Shown piece after piece: positions 1-5,367 of a stretch of 9,645 nt of DNA. Each line of letters opens with the position of its first letter. Position 1 is the first letter of the stretch. Under the pieces are notes generated by a model. The model saw only the letters and a list, made by a program, of their open reading frames with translations. It did no database searches and was not told the DNA's origin. Made by a program: the position numbers and the translations under genes. The stretch is from Thermodesulfovibrionales bacterium (lineage in GTDB: Bacteria > Nitrospirota > Thermodesulfovibrionia > Thermodesulfovibrionales > SM23-35), in NCBI GenBank assembly GCA_022013235.1, contig JAKLQR010000106.1, positions 1-9,645 on the forward strand, given 5' to 3'.

Positions 1-347
1 CCAATCTTCCCATCGGAGAGCAAAGGATTTTAGAAGTTGGAAGGGCCCTGGCTACACAGCCGCGTCTCGTCCTTCTGGACGAACCTGCTGCAGGGTTGAA
101 TATAAAGGAAACGCGCGATCTTGGAGAGATTATAAAGAAAATAAGGGATGAGCTTAAGATAACTGTAGTCCTTGTCGAACACGATATGGACATTGTAATG
201 AGGATAAGTGACTCGATTACTGTTCTGAACTTCGGTGAGGTAATCGCTGAGGGCACACCGCTTGAGATACAGAAAAACCCGGAAGTAATTGTTGCGTATC
301 TTGGAGAAAAAGAAGAGGTGCAGGGGGGATATAGTGCTCATCCTTAA
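1..347 (+). CDS. livG: Branched-chain amino-acid ABC transporter ATP-binding protein LivG (3' end)
   Basis: The 5' end is cut off by the window edge. The reading frame starts at base 3 and gives 114 residues before the TAA at 345-347. It opens at the ABC signature region (LPIGEQR, then LEVGRAL), passes through Walker B (LVLLDEP followed by AAGLN) and reaches the switch-histidine segment VLVEHDMD. The LPxGxQR form of the signature and the EHDMDxVM segment are typical of LivG. LivG is one of two cytoplasmic ATPases that power uptake of Leu/Ile/Val, or in some members other amino or aromatic acids, through LivH and LivM. Those permease genes would be expected to the left of the window. The stop lies inside the next gene, livF, so the two are probably translationally coupled. 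The substrate cannot be read from this fragment. Confidence 0.93.
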   Translation, partial: NLPIGEQRILEVGRALATQPRLVLLDEPAAGLNIKETRDLGEIIKKIRDELKITVVLVEHDMDIVMRISDSITVLNFGEVIAEGTPLEIQKNPEVIVAYLGEKEEVQGGYSAHP

Positions 348-1068
348 GAATGTAGACGTCTACTACGGCAAGATACATACCATAAAAAGGGTATCCCTCC
401 ATGTGAACAAGGGAGAGATTGTTACCCTTATAGGGAGCAACGGAGCAGGCAAAACAACCCTTCTGCATACTATTTCAGGTCTTATCAGGGCAAGGAACGG
501 TGAACTGGTATTCGATGGTCTCGATATCTCCACGCAGCGCCCCGATGCCATAGTAAAAAGAGGCATTTCACACGTTCCTGAGGGACGCCTTGTTTTCAAG
601 CCGTTAAGCGTTGAGGACAATTTACTGCTCGGCTCTTTTCACTGGCATTCACTGAAAAATCGTTCAAAAGTCAGGGATGATATGGAGATGATCTATACTA
701 TCTTCCCTATTTTAAAGAAACGGAGGAAGCAACTTGCAGGGACGCTTTCAGGCGGAGAGCAGCAAATGCTCGCCATCGGACGTGCATTAATGGCGAGGCC
801 GAGGGTTCTTCTCCTTGATGAACCAAGCATGGGACTTGCACCAATAATAATCAAGGAGATATTCAGGTACGTTCTTGAGTTACGAGACACCTATGGTCTC
901 ACGGTGCTTCTGGTTGAGCAGAACGCACGGAGTGCCCTGAGGATCGCGAATACCGGTTACGTTCTCGAAACAGGGAGAATAATTCTCCAGGGGCCTGCAG
1001 AAGATCTCCTTTTAAACAGAGATGTCCAGAGAGCCTACCTGGGCAGGGACGTTGATTACCCTATTTGA
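334..1068 (+). CDS. livF: Branched-chain amino-acid ABC transporter ATP-binding protein LivF
   Basis: This is a complete second ATPase of the Liv-type importer, 244 residues from GTG 334. I chose that start because AGGGGGG at 322-328 sits 5 nt upstream and the protein then begins directly with the usual LILKNVDVYYG strand. An in-frame TTG at 289 would add 15 atypical residues with no ribosome binding site. Walker A is at residues 34-42 (GSNGAGKTT), the LivF-specific PEGR at 82-85, the signature LSGGEQ at 138-143 and Walker B ending LLLDEP at 159-164. The switch region reads LLVEQNA, with Gln in place of His, which is normal for LivF. The gene overlaps livG by 14 nt, and paaK starts 27 nt after its stop, so the three form one operon. 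Which amino or aryl acid is carried is unknown. Confidence 0.95.
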   Translation: MLILKNVDVYYGKIHTIKRVSLHVNKGEIVTLIGSNGAGKTTLLHTISGLIRARNGELVFDGLDISTQRPDAIVKRGISHVPEGRLVFKPLSVEDNLLLGSFHWHSLKNRSKVRDDMEMIYTIFPILKKRRKQLAGTLSGGEQQMLAIGRALMARPRVLLLDEPSMGLAPIIIKEIFRYVLELRDTYGLTVLLVEQNARSALRIANTGYVLETGRIILQGPAEDLLLNRDVQRAYLGRDVDYPI

Positions 1069-1095
1069 TTTTTTTCAATACAATGGAGGATGCGT

Positions 1096-2394
1096 ATGTA
1101 CTGGGAAGGGGAAAAAGAATGCATTCACAGAGAAGCGCTTAAGCAGTTACAGCTTGAGAGACTTCAGGCCACGGTATTAAGAGTTTACATGAATGTGCCT
1201 TTTTACAGGAAAAAGTTCGGTGAATCAGGAATTGATCCTGACGCCTTCCGCTCGCTTGAAGACTTAAGGAAACTTCCCTTTACGACAAAAGAAGATCTAA
1301 GGGTAAGCTATCCCTACGGTATGTTTGCAGTTCCGCTGCGCGAGGTAGTCAGGGTTCAGACCTCTTCCGGCACGACCGGTATGCCGACGGTCGTTGGATA
1401 TACAAGAAATGATATAAAAAACTGGTCTAATCTTGCGGCAAGAATTCTTGTGGCAGGAGGTGTTACACAAAACGATATCGTTCAGATTGCCTTCGATTAC
1501 GGACTTTTTACCGGAGCATTGGGTTTGCATTATGGCGCAGAAAGGGTAGGGGCTTCGGTAATACCCATCTCAAGCGTGAATACAAAGCGACAGGTGAAAA
1601 TAATGCAAGACTTCAAAACGACCGCTCTCATGTGTACCCCGAGTTATGCTCTTGCGATAGCGAATACAATCGTGGAGATGGGATTGAATGTGAACTCCCT
1701 CTCTTTAAAATACGGGCTTTTCGGAGCAGAACCATGGTCTGAGGCGATGCGGCATGAATTGCAGGGAAAGCTGAAGATTGTTGCAACTGACAACTATGGG
1801 TTAAGTGAAGTAATGAGCCCGGGAGTAGCAGGAGAGTGTCCTGAGCGAAATGGTCTCCACATAAATGAGGACCATTTTCTTGTTGAGGTTGTTGATCCGG
1901 AAACCCTCCAGCCTTTGCCTGAGGGAGAAACGGGAGAAATGGTTATCACGACGCTCACGAAGGAAGCATTCCCTGTTGTCCGCTTCAGGACCAGGGACCT
2001 GACAAGTCTCAGAACTGAACCCTGTCCATGCGGAAGAACTTTTGTCAGGATGAACAAGGTTATGGGACGGACAGATGACATGATCAAAATAAGAGGCATT
2101 ACTGTTTTCCCGTCTCAGATTGAATCCGTGTTGTTTGAGATTGAAGGAACAGAGCCTCATTATCAGATAATTCTCGACAGGAAAGCAGCAGTTGACGAAT
2201 TAACTGTGCTCGTTGAGGTGTCCGAGTCCATATTTTTCGACCAGGTCAGAAAACAGAAAGATTTTATCGAAAGAATCAAATCACGACTCGCGGCAGAACT
2301 CGGCATATTGGTGGAAGTAAAACCGGTAGAGAAACAAACGCTCGAAAGGGTAGAAGGGAAGGCAAAAAGGGTTATCGATAAAAGGGCCCTCTAA
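1096..2394 (+). CDS. paaK: Phenylacetate-CoA ligase PaaK family (adenylate-forming)
   Basis: This enzyme activates aryl-acetates: ATP, phenylacetate and CoA give phenylacetyl-CoA, AMP and PPi, by an acyl-adenylate route in the cytoplasm. The length of 432 residues is normal for the family. Visible motifs are the phosphate-binding loop TSSGTTGMP at 89-97, YGLSEV at 234-239, a CPCGRT segment with Cys310 and Cys312, the hinge GRTDDMIKIRG at 324-334, and the C-terminal EGKAKRVIDKR carrying the likely catalytic Lys422. ATG 1096 is preferred over the in-frame ATG at 1090, because GGAGG at 1085-1089 touches the earlier ATG but lies 6 nt before the later one. It follows livF by 27 nt. Linkage of PaaK-like ligases to Liv transporters is familiar in anaerobes that ferment or degrade aromatic amino acids. 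The true acid could be phenylacetate, a hydroxyphenylacetate, indoleacetate or a related compound. Confidence 0.92.
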   Translation: MYWEGEKECIHREALKQLQLERLQATVLRVYMNVPFYRKKFGESGIDPDAFRSLEDLRKLPFTTKEDLRVSYPYGMFAVPLREVVRVQTSSGTTGMPTVVGYTRNDIKNWSNLAARILVAGGVTQNDIVQIAFDYGLFTGALGLHYGAERVGASVIPISSVNTKRQVKIMQDFKTTALMCTPSYALAIANTIVEMGLNVNSLSLKYGLFGAEPWSEAMRHELQGKLKIVATDNYGLSEVMSPGVAGECPERNGLHINEDHFLVEVVDPETLQPLPEGETGEMVITTLTKEAFPVVRFRTRDLTSLRTEPCPCGRTFVRMNKVMGRTDDMIKIRGITVFPSQIESVLFEIEGTEPHYQIILDRKAAVDELTVLVEVSESIFFDQVRKQKDFIERIKSRLAAELGILVEVKPVEKQTLERVEGKAKRVIDKRAL

Positions 2395-2481
2395 CAGCCA
2401 TGAAAGATGAATAAAAATGTTTAAAAAAAAGAGTGTATATGGTAAGCTTTCAAATCTTTGTGAAAAAGGAGGGGGAATCTG
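2395..2481 (+). other. Short intergenic region between paaK and the outer-membrane protein
   Basis: These 87 bases are A-rich. I see no convincing intrinsic terminator after paaK and no good pair of -35/-10 boxes. The only clear signal is a very strong ribosome binding site, AAAAAGGAGGGGG at 2464-2475, just before ATG 2482. Whether the outer-membrane gene is read from the liv-paaK transcript or from its own promoter is open. Confidence 0.5.
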
Positions 2482-3891
2482 ATGAAAAAGTTTTTAGCTG
2501 TAGCTTTACTGGTGTTGTTTTGTAGTTTTTTCCTTATTTCAGCAGCGTCTGCCGAAATTACCTATACGTATGGCGCTTCGGAAAGGATCAGACAGGAAGT
2601 ATGGGATAATTTGCTGGATTTAAAAACACTGCCCCGTGGGAATAATACAAATTACGACAGAAATTTTTTCCGCTTCAAGACATCTCTCTGGGGCAGCGTA
2701 GACTTTGATAAGGATACGGGTGTATTCCTTAAGCTTACAAGTGAAGTGTACTATAATCTGGGTCCTTATAAACAACCCAGTGGTCCACAGACTAGTCCTG
2801 ACAAGTTTACACAACTGGATGAAAATGAAGGTGTTATTGATAATTTGTATTTCAAAGCGAACAATGTATTCGGACTCCCGGTTGACCTGAAAATAGGCAG
2901 ACAGGATTTTCTGGGTCCGGACATGTATGGTGAGGGATTTTTATTTCGTGATGGAAACCCGAATGACGGTTCGAGGTGTTTTTACTTTAATGCAGCGAAG
3001 GCAAAATGGAGAATCAATGAGGATCACAATGTAGATTTTGTCTATATCACGAACCAATTTGAGGACAGATATCTGCCGTCATTGCGCACTGCCGTTCCGA
3101 ATGCAGGTACATATTACAACAATAAGAAGATACTGAATGCTTCCGACGAACAGGGTTTTGTTGTGTATGGCAGAGATAAGCTCAGTGAAAACCTGAATGT
3201 AGAGCCGTATTATATTTTCAAAAGAGAGGAAAAACATCCTCTCGGACCTCCTACTCCTGAACTCGACCTGAACACAATCGGAGCGCGTGCGGTTTATACA
3301 TCCGGTCCATGGACATTCGGAGGCGAATTTGCGCACCAGTTCGGAGAATATGACGGAGGGAGAGACAGATCCGCATATGGAGGGTATATCTTTGGAAAAC
3401 GTAAATTTGCGGACATGCCCCTGAAGCCTGAGTTCGAGCTTCGTTTTGTTTCTTTATCCGGAGATGACCCGAATACTGAAAAGAATGAAAACTGGGACCC
3501 CTTATTTGCGAAAGCTCCTTATTGGAATGAGCTCCTTATATACGTTCAGATATATGAATTCATACCGGAAACTTACGCAATGCCCGGTTACTGGTCAAAT
3601 CTCCAGTTATACATGGCAAAAGCAACTATGGAGTTGACGCCCGACACGAAATTAGCGCTCTCGTATCAGTATTGGAGGGCAAACCAGGACGCACAGCCTC
3701 TTGCTCCACATGCTGCAATGTTCGGGGACGGTCATGACAGAGGACATCTCCCGACAATGTTTCTCACCCACAAATTCAATAAGAATATCGACGCGTTTTT
3801 CCAGTATGAGTACTTTATCCCCGGTGATTTCTATGCTGACAGCGCGAAAAACGGTCAATTCTTAAGGTGGCAGCTTCAGTTCAAAATATAG
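2482..3891 (+). CDS. Outer-membrane beta-barrel protein, alginate-export-like family
   Basis: This is a 469-residue exported protein. Residues 1-24 form a classical Sec signal peptide: MKK, a long hydrophobic core, then a cleavage site after Ala-Ser-Ala24. Cys14 is not in a lipobox. The mature chain alternates polar and hydrophobic residues, is rich in Tyr, Phe, Trp and Gly, and ends in alternating strand residues (LRWQLQFKI), as expected for a beta barrel. The segment GRQDF at 139-143, followed by a YGEGFLF block and a FYFNA strand, resembles proteins annotated as alginate export family. These are 16- to 18-stranded porin-like barrels, and the family name does not establish alginate as substrate. 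The start is ATG 2482, with a strong ribosome binding site about 6 nt upstream. A hairpin terminator follows. A role as a porin for organic acids used by the neighbouring importer and PaaK is possible but only inferred. Confidence 0.8.
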   Translation: MKKFLAVALLVLFCSFFLISAASAEITYTYGASERIRQEVWDNLLDLKTLPRGNNTNYDRNFFRFKTSLWGSVDFDKDTGVFLKLTSEVYYNLGPYKQPSGPQTSPDKFTQLDENEGVIDNLYFKANNVFGLPVDLKIGRQDFLGPDMYGEGFLFRDGNPNDGSRCFYFNAAKAKWRINEDHNVDFVYITNQFEDRYLPSLRTAVPNAGTYYNNKKILNASDEQGFVVYGRDKLSENLNVEPYYIFKREEKHPLGPPTPELDLNTIGARAVYTSGPWTFGGEFAHQFGEYDGGRDRSAYGGYIFGKRKFADMPLKPEFELRFVSLSGDDPNTEKNENWDPLFAKAPYWNELLIYVQIYEFIPETYAMPGYWSNLQLYMAKATMELTPDTKLALSYQYWRANQDAQPLAPHAAMFGDGHDRGHLPTMFLTHKFNKNIDAFFQYEYFIPGDFYADSAKNGQFLRWQLQFKI

Positions 3892-3920
3892 AACAAGAGT
3901 GTAAATAAAACCTTTTTGTA

Positions 3921-3979
3921 GAGAGGGATGTTGACAGTTCCAGGGCCTTAAGGGAACGGTTGCATCCCTCTCCATTTTT
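3921..3979 (+). terminator. Hairpin terminator after the outer-membrane protein gene
   Basis: GAGAGGGATG at 3921-3930 is an exact inverted repeat of CATCCCTCTC at 3963-3972. Inside it is a second short stem, GTTCC 3937-3941 with GGAAC 3953-3957. A run of five T follows at 3975-3979. The long loop makes it less canonical than the two terminators further downstream, but its position 29 nt after the stop codon supports a transcription end. Confidence 0.65.
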
Positions 3980-3995
3980 CGGTGCGAATAATTTC

Positions 3996-4025
3996 TTGAC
4001 ATCCATTTTAAAAATCTGTTAAAAC
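3996..4025 (+). promoter_or_regulatory. Putative sigma-70-type promoter of the aroF leader
   Basis: A perfect TTGACA -35 box lies at 3996-4001. The -10 is weaker: TTAAAA at 4019-4024 (17-nt spacer) or TAAAAC at 4020-4025 (18-nt spacer). Either would start transcription at about 4031-4032, on or next to the ATG of the leader peptide. A better -10-like TATTAT at 4027-4032 is 25 nt from the -35 box and so unlikely to pair with it. The surrounding AT-rich sequence and the position just after a terminator favour a real promoter. Confidence 0.6.
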
Positions 4026-4030
4026 TTATT

Positions 4031-4102
4031 ATGCATTTACTCTATTTCTCATTTATTCACTTTACCTTCTGGTGCGGCTTTTCCTTTAGGCCGTCTGCCT
4101 GA
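4031..4102 (+). CDS. Phe-rich leader peptide of the aroF attenuator
   Basis: This is a 23-codon ORF from ATG 4031 to TGA 4100-4102. Phe occupies codons 6, 8, 11, 13, 17 and 19, Tyr codon 5 and Trp codon 14, so eight of 23 residues are aromatic. Such clustering, immediately upstream of alternative hairpins and a gene for aromatic amino-acid synthesis, is the hallmark of leader peptides such as PheL in enterobacteria. The peptide itself is not expected to have a function: the ribosome's position on it senses charged tRNA-Phe. The last codons (Pro21, Ser22, Ala23 and the first base of the stop) form the 5' arm of the putative antiterminator. No Shine-Dalgarno sequence precedes the ATG, and the predicted transcription start coincides with it, suggesting leaderless translation. 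The assignment rests on composition and context only. Confidence 0.8.
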   Translation: MHLLYFSFIHFTFWCGFSFRPSA

Positions 4103-4171
4103 GGTAAGGGTTGATTGTGAGAGATAGACAGAACTAACACTAAAAATCAACCAGGAGCCGAGGGTAGACGG
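4091..4171 (+). promoter_or_regulatory. Putative antiterminator of the aroF attenuator
   Basis: Segment 4091-4100 (CCGTCTGCCT) can pair with 4162-4171 (GGGTAGACGG) over ten consecutive positions, eight Watson-Crick and two G-U. Nested within it, GGTTGATT 4109-4116 pairs perfectly with AATCAACC 4145-4152. The outer pairing uses bases 4162-4165, half of the 5' arm of the terminator at 4157-4191, so the two folds exclude each other. The 5' arm lies in the last codons of the leader peptide. A ribosome that reaches the stop codon would cover it and allow termination; one stalled at Phe codons 6-13 would leave it free. The pairings are read from the sequence; the mechanism is inferred. Confidence 0.7.
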
Positions 4172-4191
4172 ACAGTAACCCCGGCTTTTTT
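4157..4191 (+). terminator. Attenuator terminator 1 in the aroF leader
   Basis: GCCG-A-GGGT at 4157-4165 pairs with ACCCCGGC at 4178-4185: eight base pairs with A4161 bulged and a 12-nt loop. A run of six T follows at 4186-4191. This is a standard intrinsic terminator, placed 55 nt after the leader-peptide stop codon and 77 nt before the aroF start. Its 5' arm and loop are shared with the antiterminator. Confidence 0.85.
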
Positions 4192-4210
4192 ATTTTCATA
4201 CACTAATCAG

Positions 4211-4236
4211 GGCCGGGAGAACTCCCCGGCCTTTTT
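4211..4236 (+). terminator. Terminator 2, immediately upstream of aroF
   Basis: GGCCGGG 4211-4217 pairs with CCCGGCC 4225-4231 across a 7-nt loop, followed by TTTTT 4232-4236. This strong GC hairpin lies only 31 nt before the aroF start codon, so aroF cannot be well expressed unless it is bypassed. Its 5' arm (GCCGGG 4212-4217) can instead pair with CCCGGC 4180-4185, the 3' arm of terminator 1. That offers a way to disable it when the antiterminator has formed. Confidence 0.85.
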
Positions 4237-4267
4237 GGCTTCCGGTTACAGGAAAGGAGAGGGTAAA

Positions 4268-5287
4268 GTGATTATTGTAATGAAAGCAGGCGCAACAAAA
4301 CGAGAGAGGGATGAGGTGATCAAAAAAATTAAGGAATACGGTTACACGCCTCATATTATCCATGGCACAACAAGAGATGTGATCGGCGCAGTCGGGGATG
4401 AGCGCGGCAAAGTGATCCTTCAGTCAATCGAGTTCATGAACGGCGTAGAAAGTGTAGTCCCGATACTCAAGCCATACAAACTTGCCTCAAGAGAAGTCAA
4501 GAAAGAGACAAGCGTCATAAAAATCAATGACACTGTCGCTATAGGCGGTAAGGATATCATTGTAATGGCAGGTCCGTGTGCAGTGGAAAGCGAGGAGCAG
4601 ATTATCGAAGTGGCACGGGTAGTGAAAAACGCGGGTGCAAAAGTATTGCGGGGGGGTGCTTTCAAGCCGAGGACATCTCCCTATGCGTTTCAGGGAATGA
4701 AAGAGGAAGGATTGAGACTGCTTGCAAAGGCCAGAGAGGAAACGGGCTTGCCGATCATTACCGAAGTGGTGAATCCTGAAACCGCCGAGCTTGTTGCGGA
4801 ATATTCAGATATCCTCCAGATAGGAACAAGGAACGCCCAAAACTTCGAGCTTTTGAAAAAGCTTGGTCAGATACAAAAACCTGTGCTTTTAAAACGGGGT
4901 ATGTCTATGACTATCCAGGAATTGCTTATGAGCGCTGAATATATACTGAGTGAAGGAAACCATGCAGTAATCCTTTGTGAACGCGGGATACGGACCTTTG
5001 AGACCGCTACCCGGAACACCCTTGATCTCTCGGCCATTCCGGTATTAAAACAGAAAACGCATCTGCCGGTTGTTGTGGACCCATCGCATGCCACAGGGAA
5101 TTATCATTATGTAGCTCCGATGTCTTTTGCCGCGATTGCTGCCGGTGCAGACGGACTTATGGTCGAGGTGCATCCTGATCCGGAACATGCTTCTTCCGAC
5201 GGTCCGCAGTCGCTCAAGCCGGAAAACTTCACTGCAATGATGGTAAAAGTGAGATTATTTGCAGAAGTAGCTGAAAGAAGCCTTTAA
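4268..5287 (+). CDS. aroF: 3-deoxy-7-phosphoheptulonate (DAHP) synthase, AroF type I-beta
   Basis: This enzyme catalyses the first step of the shikimate pathway: phosphoenolpyruvate and erythrose 4-phosphate give DAHP. I place the start at GTG 4268, giving 339 residues. GGAGA at 4256-4260 is 7 nt upstream and the protein then begins with the family's IIVMKAGAT. An in-frame TTG at 4235 lies inside the terminator. Residues 1-70 form the small ferredoxin-like regulatory domain found in the Thermotoga maritima type, where it mediates feedback inhibition by Phe and Tyr. The rest is the TIM barrel. The metal ligands are visible: Cys104 (AGPCAVES), His274 (DPSHATG), Glu300 (VEVHPD) and Asp311 (SSDGPQS). 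Other family motifs are RGGAFKPRTSPY, IGTRNAQNF, KRGMSMT and CERGIRTFE. The Phe-rich attenuator upstream implies additional control of synthesis by Phe supply. Confidence 0.97.
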   Translation: MIIVMKAGATKRERDEVIKKIKEYGYTPHIIHGTTRDVIGAVGDERGKVILQSIEFMNGVESVVPILKPYKLASREVKKETSVIKINDTVAIGGKDIIVMAGPCAVESEEQIIEVARVVKNAGAKVLRGGAFKPRTSPYAFQGMKEEGLRLLAKAREETGLPIITEVVNPETAELVAEYSDILQIGTRNAQNFELLKKLGQIQKPVLLKRGMSMTIQELLMSAEYILSEGNHAVILCERGIRTFETATRNTLDLSAIPVLKQKTHLPVVVDPSHATGNYHYVAPMSFAAIAAGADGLMVEVHPDPEHASSDGPQSLKPENFTAMMVKVRLFAEVAERSL

Positions 5288-5312
5288 CCCAGGAAGTGCA
5301 GACTGTTATTAT
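5284..5312 (+). promoter_or_regulatory. Possible promoter between aroF and the MFS transporter gene
   Basis: TTAACC at 5284-5289, overlapping the aroF stop codon, and TATTAT at 5307-5312 are 17 nt apart and match the sigma-70 boxes at 4/6 and 5/6 positions. The region is AT-rich, so a chance match is possible. Confidence 0.3.
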
Positions 5313-5331
5313 TTATGGTAAATTGATGAAG

Positions 5332-5356
5332 AAAAACGGCTAGAGGGCTGTTTTTT
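5332..5356 (+). terminator. Weak terminator-like hairpin between aroF and the MFS transporter gene
   Basis: AAAAACGGC at 5332-5340 can pair with GCTGTTTTT at 5347-5355 (one G-U pair) around a six-base loop, and the 3' arm runs into T bases. The GC core is only about four pairs, so this could be a partial terminator after aroF or a hairpin in the 5' leader of the MFS gene, whose ATG is 12 nt away. Confidence 0.4.
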
Positions 5357-5367
5357 AGAAAACGCGA

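Noticed and set aside
289..333. TTG at 289 as the livF start
   Set aside because: It would add 15 charged residues atypical of LivF, with a longer overlap with livG and no ribosome binding site.
1090..1095. ATG at 1090 as the paaK start
   Set aside because: GGAGG directly abuts it, leaving no spacer; ATG 1096 has a proper 6-nt spacing.
3931..3959. TTGACA at 3931-3936 as a promoter
   Set aside because: No -10-like sequence lies 16-18 nt downstream, and the hexamer sits inside the loop of the terminator hairpin after the outer-membrane protein gene.
4071..4191. A metabolite riboswitch or T-box in the aroF leader
   Set aside because: I looked for core motifs of the TPP, SAM, cobalamin, glycine, c-di-GMP and fluoride riboswitches and for the T-box sequence, and found none. 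The Phe-rich ORF and the alternative pairings explain the region better.
4235..4267. TTG at 4235 as the aroF start
   Set aside because: It would add 11 residues, lies in the T-run of terminator 2 and has no ribosome binding site. GTG 4268 has a good one and matches the usual N-terminus of the family.
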